NCBI RefSeq assembly: GCF_001640805.2
Contig: NC_066835.1
Coordinates: forward strand, 4,795,434 to 4,859,433
From: Lates calcarifer
Lineage: Eukaryota > Chordata > Actinopteri > Centropomidae
Direction of reading: 5' to 3'
Length of the DNA stretch: 64,000 bases
Part shown: one piece after another, positions 11,700-23,771 of the stretch
Layout of the letters: each line of letters begins with the position of its first letter
How positions within the stretch are numbered: position 1 is the first letter of the stretch
Program-made: the position numbers and the translations under genes
The notes under the pieces: generated by a model
Databases searched by the model: none
Seen by the model: the letters and a program-made list of their open reading frames with translations, nothing else
What the model was told of the DNA's origin: nothing

Positions 11700-11945
11700 G
11701 AGGATCAAGAGGAATCATTGAATGAGTTTCTGAGTATGGAAATGATGTGAATGATATGCTGTGGCCTTTGCAGTTGCCAGATCTCAAGCCAGCTGAACAC
11801 CTGTGTTAGATTTTGGACTGATATGTTAGATAGCGCTCTCCACTAGCATCATCAAAGCTGTTCTGGTGGCATGAGGTGGCCAAACACCTCACTAAGACAG
11901 TTTATGTTGGTTTTTCCTTTAATGTGTCACCTATCTGTACCTCCA
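11700..11945 (+). mobile_element. Tc1-like transposon relic, copy 1 (transposase C-terminus)
   Basis: In the frame starting at 11762 the reading is WPLQLPDLKPAEHLC, a decayed form of the Tc1 transposase signature around the last catalytic glutamate (PDLNPxEHLW). ILD, YVR and RSP follow, interrupted by in-frame stops (TAG, TGA, TAG). After ASS the sequence jumps to KLFWWHEVAKHLTKTVYVGFSF, so a segment present in the second copy (62.4 kb) is missing. The end (about 11,910-11,945) resembles the 3' end known for this fish element. It is non-functional: a fragment with internal deletion and stops. Confidence 0.8.
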
Positions 11946-12852
11946 TAGTATACTGACGCATTTCTTTGCTGCACAGTGCTGATGAAAGTGTGGGATAAGT
12001 CTCTGGTATTGTGTGTTTAATAAGCAAACCGCATACTAAGACATTCTTGATTTTGGTTCCTAATGATGTCTTGTATACATTTCAACAGTTCTGCCAAACA
12101 TACCAGCTCATTTAATTGTCTTTCTCATTAGTGGCTGACAGAACAGGAACACACTGATAAAGAAAGAGTCTGATATATAGTTTTTAAAGCATGTAGGTGT
12201 AAAGCAGAGCAGATGGTGATATGGGCAGAAACCTCAGAGTCAGAACAGTCCGCCATCAGCCTCGGTGGATAACAAAGGAGAAACAGTAATTAATAATTTC
12301 ATTGTATATTCTGAGCATGCAAATGTATGCAAATTGATTAAAGCCAAAGCAATTTGATGATAACTTTACCTTTTGTTTTTCCAAATTTTTAACAAAACAC
12401 TGAACCTCTTAAATGCTGTATGACTTCATGCTGACGGTGCCTGTCGTACTGGATGTAAGTGTTTGTTGAGGGGGAATCCGTTTTGACCATCTTTCATTAT
12501 CCAGTGAAAAGGAACAATAAGTAGAGCCTTCAGACTAATGACATGATATTGGGCACAAAATAAAATGCCTTGTATTTTTAATAGTGGCAGTGGAAATATC
12601 TGGGTTTTGTCAAATAATTTGACCGAGGGGGCAGCCTTGTCATACCCCTCTATGGACTGTTAACAAGTGAGGGGTCAAAAAGCCCTAGGACTTTATGTAA
12701 TGGCTGTGATATAGAACAAGAATCATGTTAATGAAACAATCAATAAATACTCCCACTCCAACCAATTGATCGCCTTCTCTTTTCACAATCAGTATATCAA
12801 TGTGAAACACCAGAGACAGGGTTTTGCATCCTGAATCTCATGTGATTTTGTT
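11946..12852. other. Non-coding stretch, no gene seen
   Basis: No coding signal or recognised repeat was found. It is average AT-rich sequence. Confidence 0.45.
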
Positions 12853-12905
12853 TAGGCAACAAAAGCACTTTGGTTAAGTTTAGGGAAAGATCATGGCTTT
12901 GATAT
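12853..12905 (+). repeat. Fragment of a dispersed teleost repeat
   Basis: The stretch AGGCAACAAAAGCACTTTGG, then TTAAGTTTAGGGAAAGATCA and TGG, matches a phrase I recognise as recurring in many fish genomes (GGTTAGGTTTAGGAAAAGATCATGG). The element it belongs to is not identified, and the true boundaries may be wider. Confidence 0.45.
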
Positions 12906-14211
12906 GAAACATTAATGAGCAGGTTGTGTTTTGTGCCTGAGGTAATGTCAGACTTTTTCTGTATTAAACCAAGACAAGCTCATAAGTTTTATCTCAACCT
13001 TTTTGTCCCTATATATGTAACTACTGTGGCACTGTGAAACAATTTATGTAAAAATCATTTGGAGAAGTAGTATACGCCATTTTCTTGTTTCCATTAGCAT
13101 GACTCATAGAGCAGCAGTAGCCACGTTTTGAGAAATACACCAGGTTATAGCAAAACAAGCACATCTTTTAACCAAGACCATTACATAACCATAAAACAGT
13201 TTAATAATGACATACCTGCCATCAGTGGGAACTGTATTGCAAGAGCTCATATATTGGTGATAAACAAATGGAATACATTGTTGGTGAACATTGTCCTGAT
13301 TCGTTGACTATCAACATTTTGTAACTTCCCAGACACTTTTATTAACAAGATATCCTTGTTTTGACAGTAAAAAGTGTAATTGGGGTCCAGTCTTTTATTC
13401 TTCCATGGCAGTGCTATGTATATCCAAATTCAGAGAGAAAAAAATAGAGAAAACCTCCTGACAGGATGTTGGATTAACCAGTCAGTTTGCTTGACATGTG
13501 GATCTGCACTATCCATTGTTTTGTGAGGCGTGCATGTCGGCCCCTTTGCCAGTGTTTGCAACCTATATTTCCCATAGCACCCTTCTTTACACAGGCTACT
13601 TGTTTCTCTTTGGAAGTGTAGTTCAGGCTTGATGTCACTTTGTCACCCTGATTTGAGAGTTTAGATATGAATAAAACATCACTCTTATTCTCATTATGTG
13701 TTATTTCGATCTATAAGTGCCATCTTCTGTTAAAGGTCATTACTGTTCCTTGAGGCCTTGTTTGTCAGGTACTGAGACCTTAGTGTAATATTAAGTGAAT
13801 TACACAAAAAGATAAGAATCCAGGGGGAAAACGTCCTAACACATTCCAGTGATTTAAATCTGAATTGCTTGGAAGGTTTACATTCTTTTCAATAAAGGGG
13901 GAGTAAATCAAGTCAAAAAAATGTGTTTAAATGAAGGGATTTACTGTGAAACGACCAGTGTACAATATTGCGCTGACAGAAAAAAGAGGGGAAATTAGTC
14001 AAATCAAATTAGCGCCAAGTGATTGCCTACTTATTCAAATTCCATTTCAGATGCAAACAGATATGCATAGGCACTCATGCATGATCAAGCCAGTAAAACA
14101 ATACATTAACATAAATTTGGGAGAGATTAGTTTGATTTTGTTCTTATTAACATTTGGCTTGGATCAAGCCAAGACAGAGAGAAATCAAATAAAGCACACA
14201 CGCCTGCTTGT

Positions 14212-14248
<37 letters not shown>

Positions 14249-15319
14249 AAACAAAGACAAACCCCCTGCAGACACAGAGAGCAAGCATGCAGGCAGGAAT
14301 AAATCAGAGCTCCAGCCAGGCAGATGAGGTGTATTTCACACTCAAGGAGTGGCCTACTCTGCGCAGCACCAGGGATCATTAATCTCCAGGAGACAAGCCC
14401 TCTGGCCTGAAGCTGGCACAGGTAGACCTGAGCCAGGCTGGGCCCAGGCCATGAGCCTACAACACTAATGGTCCCATCGTGTTATCAATTGTCAGATAGT
14501 ACAGAGCTGGTGTTGTTGACCTAGATGGAGGTGTACCCCAGCCAAGAGCCACAGGCCCCCATGGAGGGACGGCAGCAGTGTTTGAGCTGGATCTAGGGCT
14601 GGGCAGTCGCTGGTCGGATCTGGACAACCAGATAAGACTGGTAGGGCAAAAGTTGGGGCTGTAGCATGGGACTGCTACCCAAGGGAGCAGTGTTGGGTTC
14701 ATTATTCAAAAGAAGTCACATCTATTATTTATTAGTCATTACTCATTTAAAAAGTAATTTCTGGATTTCACTTATTATTCCACAGGAGCAGTAACTGCTC
14801 TGATTTCTCCCCAGAGTTGCCAGCTTCATTCTCTCTCCACTTTAACATAACTCAAACACCCGTGTGCTCGATCTGACTATCGACAGAGACCAGTAACATT
14901 GATTTGTAACTCTCTCATCATCCTTTGGATCAGTGGGATCAGCTTAATGGGAACACTTCTACCTTCAGAGAGCAAACTTCACTTTCTTTTATAACTCTTA
15001 GCTCACTGAGGTTGAGCTACCTAGTGTCAAATAAAAGCTAATTATGATAAAAATGAATTAATCATGCATAGTAGATGCAGTGCCCCAGCTAAATGATATG
15101 AAAAAAAAAATGGAAACAAGAAACAAGGAAACCGAGACTTTAGAGAATCAAAGCAAAGCCACTACTTATAAAACTAGTTTTACTACATCTGAATTAGACT
15201 GTGTTTCAGTTCCTTACAATAAATTAAAAGTGGTATAGTGGTAAAATTAAAATGAGATGCATCATATTATGAGGCAGCAACTTGTTGGTATGGTTTCAGT
15301 TTCGGTTTGGGAGGCAGAC
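12906..15319. other. Non-coding stretch, with (CA)16 at 14213-14244
   Basis: A perfect (CA)16 tract occupies 14213-14244. Before it (about 13,930-14,180) the sequence is unusually free of obvious repeats and stays open for about 120 codons on the plus strand, but that frame has no recognisable domain and runs through the CA tract. From 14,330 to 14,700 the base composition is GC-richer. No gene is supported. Confidence 0.4.
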
Positions 15320-16079
15320 ACCCTCTGTACCTTTAAGAGTCGGCTTAAAACTTTCCTCTTTGATAAAGCTTATAGTTAGGGTTGGCTCAGGCTTGAACCA
15401 TCCCTTAGTTATGCTGCTATAGGCCTAGACTGCCGGGAGATCTCCCATGATGTGCAGAACCTCTCTCTCTCTCTCTCTCTCCATCTGTATGGTTTCATAT
15501 CCCATATTACACGTTACTACCTTAATATCTTCCCTTTCCCGTAGTATTGTTCTCTTCTGTCTCTTTCTGCAGGTATTTCTGCCTCTGGAGCTGTAGAGTC
15601 TGATCTGTGATGACAAGTCTCCTGCTGCTCCTACAACTCCACTCAACACCTGCTGTTATAATTACTGCTTCTAATTTTATTGCTACTTTTACAATTGCTA
15701 CTTAAATTATCACTACTACTCTATTATTGGTATCACTTTACATTTTTTACATGGAATCCTTGTTATGCTATGTTCTTCTGTCACTATTCCCTACCACCAC
15801 CACCACCCACCCCCCGGCCCTTTCTCTCTCTCTTTCTCAACCCAACCAGTCGAGGCAGATGGCCGCTCACCCTGTGACCAGTTCTGCTCGAGGTTTCTGC
15901 CTCTAAAAAGGAAGTTTTTCCTTGCCACTGTCGCCTAGTGCTTGTTCATGGTGAGATTTGTTGGGTCTCTGTAAATATCATAATATAAGGAGTACTGTCT
16001 AGACCTGCTCTATATGAAAAGTACCTTGAGATGACTTTTGTTGTGATATGGCGCTATATAAATAAAATTGAATTGAATT
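15320..16079 (+). mobile_element. 3' end of an L2-like LINE: ORF2 C-terminus and UTR
   Basis: From 15320 the frame reads DTLCTFKSRLKTFLFDKAYS and stops at TAG 15377-15379. This is the characteristic C-terminal end of fish L2-type reverse-transcriptase ORFs. A 3' UTR of about 700 bp follows, containing a (CT)n tract (about 15,460-15,482), a C-rich stretch near 15,800, and the phrase CTCGAGGTTTCTGCCTC. It ends in GGCGCTATATAAATAAAATTG followed by AATTGAATT tail units at 16,065-16,079. The copy is heavily 5'-truncated, as is usual for LINEs. It cannot move by itself. The clade name is from memory. Confidence 0.75.
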
Positions 16080-17154
16080 AATACTCGGTAGCCAGACAGA
16101 TGATGCCACAATGAGAAAACGTGAGTGAGCACAAATCTGGTATCTGACACCAGTCAGCTGATGTAAGCACAACTTACTGATGTGTGTGCAGACATGTAAA
16201 TGTGCAGGGTCTATGCTTGATTTGATTCACAAATGAAGGACAGATGAAGAAGGCCTACAGCAGCAATAGATTTTGAGCAGCAACAGATAAGTGTCATGTC
16301 ATGTGTGAAGTATGTGTAACTGGACAGAATCAGATGCCTATGACTGATCTCTCATATAGCATAATGCCTGCGTTTAACTGACTTGTTTGTTTAACTGTAT
16401 TTGGGTTCTGCATGAGATGAAGTGGCATGGTAAAATATCATGCACTTTACTCCAAACAAAATCACACTGACATGTTCTCAGATTCTGTTGAATTCACCAC
16501 TGCAGGCAAATACCAGTGTGCTCTCAATCCAGCTCCAGCTCCAGCGGTGTTTGTTCAGTGGTGTCTGTGCCAGATGCCAGCAGAGCTCACCAGTCACAGC
16601 TGGACATGAGTAGATAATAAAATAAATGCTAATGCTGCAATTTAAAGGGAAAAAAATTGCCTAAATCCAGTCAGATGACACTGGTGACCAGTTGCAGCTT
16701 GCTTACCTAGTTGGCCAAGACATGCCAAATTTGACTTCAGTTACACTTAACTAATCCAATTTTACTTGGATTATATGAATCACATTGGTTCTCAGTAACA
16801 GATGGCTTCACAAGTGAGTTGTTCATTTACTTGTTGCTTTAGTGGGTTCATTGTAAATCAGAGTTATTATAGATAAGTATCTGCCTGCTGTCTCCCCAAA
16901 GTTAAAAACATACCTACTAAACTTAATTCTCACTAGATGACATTGTTTATATCATGACCTCTCATAACCACTGACTCATGATAATGATTCTCAATTATGA
17001 TTGACTGAAAGGTGTGAATGAACTTTTAGCAAGGGTACAGTTTAACTGGACACCTATGAGGTGTTTGCTTCTTTGATTTAATGCACTTCTATTAAACCTT
17101 AAGTAAAGATTGCAACAGTGAGACTTAGCTGTGCTTGGAGCTTGGTCAGTCAGT
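16080..17154. other. Non-coding stretch, no gene seen
   Basis: No exon-like frame or recognised repeat was found. A TCAG tandem begins the next element at about 17,147. Confidence 0.45.
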
Positions 17155-17330
17155 CAGTCAGTTTCTCCCGCTTAATCCAGAATCAGGTCGCAGTGGTAAC
17201 AGGCTAATGGCAATGTTTTCTAGCTCTTCCTAGGGAATTCCAAGGCGTTCCCAGGTGTTTCCAGGCCAGCAGCCTATATCTGCGATCTCGTTCTTTCGGT
17301 CACTACCCAGATCTCGTGACCATAGGTGGA
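17155..17330 (-). mobile_element. Internally deleted LINE reverse-transcriptase fragment
   Basis: On the minus strand 17,327-17,280 reads TYGHEIWVVTERTRSQI, a phrase typical of the C-terminal part of a common fish LINE reverse-transcriptase protein. The reading then jumps to LLAWKHLGTPWNSLG, which matches the last part of the same protein (LAWERLGVPPEEL in intact copies). The roughly 100 residues that should separate them are absent. The plus-strand CCCGCTTAATCCAGAATCAG near 17,168 is the corresponding 3' region. It is a dead fragment. Confidence 0.7.
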
Positions 17331-18335
17331 GTTTGGTTATTTGTGTAACCACCAAACAGACAACAGAAGACAAACTCCCTCTCAGAGAGTATTAGGCAAA
17401 TTGAAATTGTGTTTTTATATTTGCATTAATCAGGCCATCCAGATCAATTTATGGGAAGATGACTTGTGGTATTTGGATATTGTTAGAATGAGAATACAGA
17501 GAAAATGTGACCAAAGTCACACAGAAGCTTGAAGAGATGTGGACAAGTATCAAGTAAGACTTAAAGAGAGAGCAAATAATCAGGTTTACTTCTAAATATG
17601 GAGCAAATTTTGAACCAATTTCCCATTAAAAAAAACAGCAAAAGACAATAGGAATTGATGTGTTTCCATGCAGAATGTGAATATTTGGAGATGAGTTCAT
17701 CAAGTTTAACAGCTGGTTTTGCTAATTCTCTAGTTGGATGTCATTAAATGAGAGGTCAAAACAAGATCACATATTTTAAAGAACACCAGTTAAAACATTT
17801 TGACCCAGAATGGGTCATTTTGACCCAGCCTTTTCAGCAAGATGTTGCCTTGCAAACAAATTACATTAATACTGAGGCACACAAAGTATATTTTATGATA
17901 TTTTAAAAAGCAAGCAAAATTTGGTGTTTGATTACAAGTGGATTTTTTTAGGCAACTGGTCAAGGTTTGCATTGGTTGGCTCTTGGACTCAGCTTCTCCT
18001 ATCACATGTATCTTCTTTAATTTGCCCTCAAATAGAAATGTTAAAATGAATTTGAGGTTTTACATGTTGTCACATGCTGGAGTCTTCTTGTCGCAGTGAG
18101 GTTGCCAGGTGTGGTACAATCGTGCTTGTCCAGGAACCTACAGAATAAACAAAATTTACTCAGCAACCACTGCTACAATCAGAGAAGCAAAACATAAGTA
18201 CTGGGTGGAGATAAACTGTTGTTTAAGCTTCCAACTCCATACTTAACTACATATATGAGATTGGTAGGTAGGACAGAGAAACATCTATTGAACCCTGTTT
18301 GTGCACACCAGCCCGATTTTGACAGAATTACACAG
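17331..18335. other. Non-coding stretch with a short TGACCCA repeat
   Basis: At 17,799-17,829 the heptamer TGACCCA appears twice, once paired with TGGGTCA across three bases to form a small palindrome. I know similar GGGTCA/TGACCC clusters as fragments of fish repeats. The rest shows nothing recognisable. Confidence 0.45.
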
Positions 18336-18345
18336 ACACACACAC

Positions 18346-18392
<47 letters not shown>
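18336..18392. repeat. (CA)n microsatellite, 57 bp, one interruption
   Basis: This is a CA dinucleotide run with a single G interruption at about 18,350. Confidence 0.95.
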
Positions 18393-18394
<2 letters not shown>

Positions 18395-18897
18395 TGTGAA
18401 TATGAAGTCATCTAAACTAAAAGGTTAAATAACAGGACACACATAAATTTAGAGTGGATAGTGGCTCAGTACAGCCTTGGTGTGTGGCACTGTGCAGTAA
18501 TGAGGGTGGGTAAAATAAGTCAGCCATTATTCTTTATGGTGACTATGACTAACATACCAGTGCTCTCTGCAGGCAGATATACAGTACTAACACAATATTG
18601 TACAAAGACCCAGAGATGCTTAAATCTCTGGGATATTTTTACCAGTCCCCTGTTTTTGTGAAGTGTCTTCATCACCAAGGGTAACTGGAACATTGTCCTT
18701 GCATCCTGGTGTTATTTATGACCCAGCTGGAGAATCTACCACAAAAACAATTGTCAGAGCCTATACCATGTACACTTCCCAAAGCCAGATCATTGTAAAT
18801 CCTCTCTCGAAATTTCAACAGCATGTGCAGTGTGCATTTGAAAAGGTTGGAAACAGGTTGGAAAAATATCACAAAATGAAAATGTTTCCCTGTGTTG

Positions 18898-18931
18898 CCC
18901 CCCCCCCCCCCCCAAAAAAAAAAAAAAAAAA
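18898..18931. repeat. C16-A18 homopolymer junction
   Basis: Sixteen C followed directly by eighteen A. Such paired homopolymers are prone to sequencing and assembly length errors. No retrotransposon body was recognised upstream of the A-run. Confidence 0.9.
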
Positions 18932-19989
18932 TCATGAGTGCATGTGATGTTAATCGAAGCATAATTCACACAGCACATACCCACCCTTCAAAGATATGGC
19001 GCTGTCACACCAATTTTCCCATTCTCTCCACCGTTCCCCCTCCCACTGCACACTCTTCTTCTTCCTCACCCTCAAGCTCCCTCCTGCCTCTATCTCACTA
19101 AACAGATGGAGGTGTCAGTGGTTTTCCACCTAAACACAAGCCAGGGCGGAGCTACTGGGCTCATTTGCATGTTCGGGAGTGAGGAGTTGTCTGTTTGGGT
19201 CACGGAGGTTTCTCTGACGACCCAGTTGCGTGGTCTGTCTGCACCAAGAGGTCAAGGATAGGTGAGCGGTGACAGGGGCAGAAGCTCTGTGCTGCTTTTG
19301 TATTTTTTGCAACCTCTGGATGCACCTTTTGTCCTTGGTTTTCTCTTCGAAAGCTGGTAAAAAAATAAAGCACTGCTTAAAGGAGCAGTTCATCTCATAT
19401 ATAAAATCTTGCCATTATTTACTCTGCTTGCAGTGCTGCCACAGAATATTTTATGAGGTGACACTGACTAATTTTAGAGGCTCTCCACATGTTTTTACCA
19501 TTTGCAAAAGTCACAATGGTCACACCCTTAATAAGTGGCACATGCACTACAGTTAGCACCTGCCTTTGTGCATTCCTGTGATTTAAAATTTAAAATTATT
19601 TTTTTGGTTGACTACAGATCTTTAGTATGTAACTTTTCTCTAACCAGTTGTAATTGTCGTCCCAGGTGACAGGTTAATGGAAAATGCTAAAATCTAATGT
19701 AATAATAGCTCAAGTAGAGAAGAGTCAGAACACCAGAAAATTAGCTCTGTGTAGTTACACAGCAGTAGCCATTTAAAGTCTGTTATATTAGCTAACATCA
19801 GTCATCATAAGCTACTAATCATACGAGGTGAGGCAGTGTCAGCAATACCCCTGGGTGTACTAAATTTTATTTATTTCAATGTGTTATTTAATACGTTTTA
19901 AAGATTGTGGTGGCGTGTTTTGTATCAGAGTCATGCTAAGCCTAAGCTATCTGTATTTCCTTGTGGCTTTAGCTCTTGACTTGATGTCC
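18932..19989. other. Non-coding stretch; GC-richer patch at 19.02-19.29 kb
   Basis: At 19,020-19,290 the sequence is richer in G and C than its surroundings and contains an octamer-like ATTTGCAT near 19,163 and a donor-like AGGTGAGCGG near 19,260. This could be a promoter or first exon, but no start codon with a recognisable protein follows. Nothing else is supported. Confidence 0.3.
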
Positions 19990-20110
19990 CTTTGGAAAGA
20001 CCTGGGCTCACAGTTTCCAGTCTTTATGCTAATTTAACCATCTCCTGGCTATAGCTGTATATTTAACACACCAACATGAAAGTGGCATCAATCCTCTTAT
20101 GTGACTCTCA
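19990..20110 (+). mobile_element. Palindromic MITE, family A, partial copy
   Basis: It contains GTTTCCAGTCTTTATGCTAA, then CTGGCTATAGCTGTATATTT, then CATGAAAGTGGCATCAATCC. This is the same order as the right arm of the complete copy (33.82-33.93 kb). Only the right half is present. Confidence 0.6.
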
Positions 20111-23100
20111 CACCAAATGAGACCATGAATTGAAGCAAGATTTGTTTCGTGTTAACAGGTTAAATAGAGTAATCACATACAGTGTATCAGGAGCCTTCAT
20201 TTTCTCCTGTATTTAAACATCTACAAATTCTTGACTGTCCAGTACATTGGATGGATGATTATTGATTTCTTTTACTTAAAGGAAAGATTTTTTTTTGTCC
20301 TGTGATGATGATGTTGCTGGGTCACTTGAAAAAATAAATCACTGCATTCTTGCATAATGAATTCTGGTTAATTGTAACTTGAAGTAATAGCAACCACATT
20401 ACTTCAAAAGTAATTTCAAACTTTCCCTGACAAACACATTAGAAACTCCCATCTACATAATTTAAAGCTCTCGCAAAAAGGTCAGCTAAGTTGACATGTG
20501 CCTCCATTTGCCTCCAGCAGTCTAGTGGGACTCTGGTCCCATCTGTACCGAAGATTACCTCAGACTCCATTTTCAGACTGGTTGTGGGTTTTTAAAAGGA
20601 TGGTTTAGTTATGTAACATATGCTCAGCTTTAACACTCACTTTTGGATCTTAATGGACATTTTAGATCAGAGCTACTGTCTTTTTTTTTCCTACTATCTG
20701 TCTCTTTCTCCTCCATGCTGTCCTCCTGTTCCTGCTATCTCTGTCTTCCTCTGAATATATGTGTTTGTCTCACTGATTATAGTAAGACAATGGATCTCTT
20801 TCACCCACCTCCTCTTCAAACCATTCCCTCTCCTTGGTCGCTGCCCGTCCACAAGAAGAATTAACCTATGTGACATGGTGTGCGGAAGTTCCTACAACTA
20901 AAACAAACCTTTCTCTAAACTTCTCCAGTGGTACATTCTGAAATCTCAGCTAAACAAAACAAGAAAATCAATATCAGTTGAAAATCATCTTCTTGCTAAG
21001 CTCCAATTATTAAAATGTTCATCTTGTTACAGTGTGTTAGACATATAATGAGGGTGTGTTCAGATGAGAGTTGAAAATGGAATAGCTCATTGAAATTCAT
21101 CTTGGTGCTCTGTGACAATCCCTTCATGCTTCTGGCAGCTTTCCCATGGTGTTAAGCACACCACAGTGGAGTTACACGAATGTTCCTATACCTAGTCTCA
21201 TTTGCAAAATGTCACATTTGACCAGTATATTAGAGAAGTCTTCTATCTCTCCTGAACATGTGGTATTCTTTAATATGACACCGTTATAAAGTCTTTAAAG
21301 CCACAATGTGACAGACGTGTGATAATGCCACTGATCAAATTGATCTAACTTGTTGTTTTATGCAAAAAACTGATGAAATTATACGTTTCCCAAAGTAAAA
21401 TTTTGGAAAAAGTTTGGAAGGTCTCTTTGTGTTACAAAAAATATCTACCTCAGCCACACTTCACAAGAAAAACTATTGCTAGTGTTATAATTTTCCTGAT
21501 TTAATTATATATACATATATATACAAAAAGTCATTTGCTGCTACAAAAATAAATAAATCAGATATAGTCCTAGTTGATAATTATGGCTTTATTTTCTACT
21601 TGGTTGGTTTGAAGTTATATCTAGGCAAATCAGACAATTATTATTTTGTTTATTTTCAGACACCTGATCATATAATAGTGCAGCTCTGGATATTTTTTGG
21701 GGGTGAATATATAATCACATTCTTTTGACATGTCTTCTGCATTATTTTTACAAATAATAGGTGGGGGTGTGACTCCAGCTTGGTGCACCTGCTTACACAG
21801 ATACATACAGCGCATGTGCCTTGGGCAGAATCTGTCACATCTGCACCTAAAAACAGCCTCAGTAAATCTGGCTCTTGGTATGATTTAGCATAAATTGAGA
21901 AATGAGCATTAAAGTCATTAAACTATCTCTGCTTCTGTTTATGTCCTCAGGGTGGAAAGACAGAGCTCTCCATTTTGTAATGCACAGTGCACTTTTTAAT
22001 TTACTTTAATACTGCACACAGTGTAATTGTACAAGCAAATTCACAACTCTCCTCTGTTTCTTCCCCTCATTGTCTCACTTGTTCTGCCCGAAAGTAAAAC
22101 CATACATATGTTCCCTACTTTTTGTCACTCTAACTGACACTGTAAAGAAAAAAAGAACCTGTGTGTTAACATATGGAGATTTCCAGTTTTGTCAGCATCA
22201 AGAATCTTTTAAAAAAACTGTGTGATGTTCAGCTGATGAGACAGATGGTTCATTAGAGAGTCACAAGTATCCCGCTAAGTCTTCCACTCACTTCAGCAAC
22301 AGACCTCAGAGGCTGAGACCGAGGCTGCTGTGGGTTTAGTTAGCTGCGTGTGCCACTGCCATAACAGCAGCTCGATGTGAGATGTGAATAGGACACTGCG
22401 GTGAGCAAACATTAGATTCTTTCCAAGTGATGGACCTTTATGAGAACTTCATTGATTTGTAATATCTGAATGAATTGCTTTGTTTGGCCGTACGTTTGCT
22501 CTATTCCCCTTTCCCTTTATGTGACATCATCCACATCTTCTGTTTATCCCCTTCATCTGGAAAACTACCAAGTTTTAGTTTCCATGGCAACATACAGTAT
22601 TTTTTATTTCTCCAACCAAAGTAGTGAAAACTCGGAGAGTTTGGATTATAGCTACTTTGCAGAAGATTGCATCTGGAGTGCATACACCTGTTTTTCTTCC
22701 TGCCTCTGATAAATAATCAGTTATTATGGAGCATCAAGTCACTGCTGAACATAGATGCTAAACATACAGTGCACAGTGTGAAGATTAGGAAGGTGATACT
22801 GTTTGGAAACAGTCTTTACCCATCTTTATTGTAAAACAAAAATAAAACTATATTTATGTTTAATACATGAATAAACTATTAGGAGACTTGCCAATCTTAA
22901 CATTGTCTCAGCAAAAGTTTGCCGACAGAACACCCACATTAGCTATTAGCAGATCTTTGCCATGTACAGACAACTATCACTGAATTACTATGAAACTGAA
23001 GAAGACTTATGAGACAATTCTTAAGAAAGCACTGGATTTATAATCATCTTAGGCATCATAAGCATCTTTTGTCTTTTTTTTCTCCTCTCTTTAAGTTTGG

Positions 23101-23133
23101 CACTATAACTTTAAGAAAGTGTAGTACTATATC
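20111..23133. other. Non-coding stretch, no gene seen
   Basis: It is AT-rich with many short homopolymers. Short open frames at 20.64-20.86 and 22.47-22.71 kb have no recognisable content. No repeat family was identified. Confidence 0.4.
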
Positions 23134-23318
23134 TGTCATGATGCGGCAGCTGGGGCCGCGTCGGGGAGGGTTCAGGGATTATTTTCTGTTTTGTGTTCTT
23201 TTCTCGTTTGCTGCAGGCTGGGAGGCGGAGCCGGAGGTTGAGTTCTCTGAGTAGCAACGACCAGGCACACCTGCGCAGCCTTCCACACCTGTCTCCACTT
23301 TCCCCTCATCACTCTCCC

Positions 23319-23325
23319 TATTTAA
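23319..23325 (+). promoter_or_regulatory. TATA-like box of the solo LTR
   Basis: TATTTAA lies about 190 bp from the LTR start and about 440 bp before the AATAAA, as expected for an LTR polymerase II promoter. It may still start transcripts into the downstream flank. Confidence 0.5.
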
Positions 23326-23765
23326 CCGCCCTCTGTTTTCCCTTCCTTGCCAGTTCTTCATAGCAGTGCACCCCTGATGCTGCCAGAAGTTCCAGGCTGT
23401 TTTCTCCTCCGCTTCTCCTCCGTTCCTCGTCCCCAGTGTGTTTCCACATCGCTGTGCCTCCCTTGCCTCCCTTGCGTCCCTGGCTGTTTCCTCGCCCTGT
23501 CTCTCCTGTGTGCTCTCCCTGTGCTCCAGGTCGCTCACGTGGTCTCTCACGTGGTCTCTTCCGTGGCGTTACTCCAGTTCCCCCTGGTCGTCCTGGCTCT
23601 CGAGCTCCAGCCCGTCCTCCCGGCCTCCCTCATCTGCCTTCTACCTGCACCATTCCCCGGACCCCGCTCTGGTTACAGGACCCAGACCCTGCCAGACCCA
23701 CCTGCTCTTTTGGCGGCCTCTTTGTGTTCTACCCTAGCCCTTTCGGCCCTTTGCTTTCTGTGAAC

Positions 23766-23771
23766 AATAAA
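23766..23771 (+). terminator. Polyadenylation signal of the solo LTR
   Basis: A canonical AATAAA lies 60 bp before the LTR end, which would place the R/U5 border just downstream. Confidence 0.6.

Noticed and set aside
13931..14302. A 123-codon plus-strand frame
   Set aside because: It runs through the (CA)16 tract and translates it as alternating His-Thr. The part before it has no recognisable motif.
19020..19290. A promoter plus first exon (octamer motif and GTGAGC donor)
   Set aside because: Single short motifs are expected by chance. No coding start with recognisable protein and no matching downstream exon was found.
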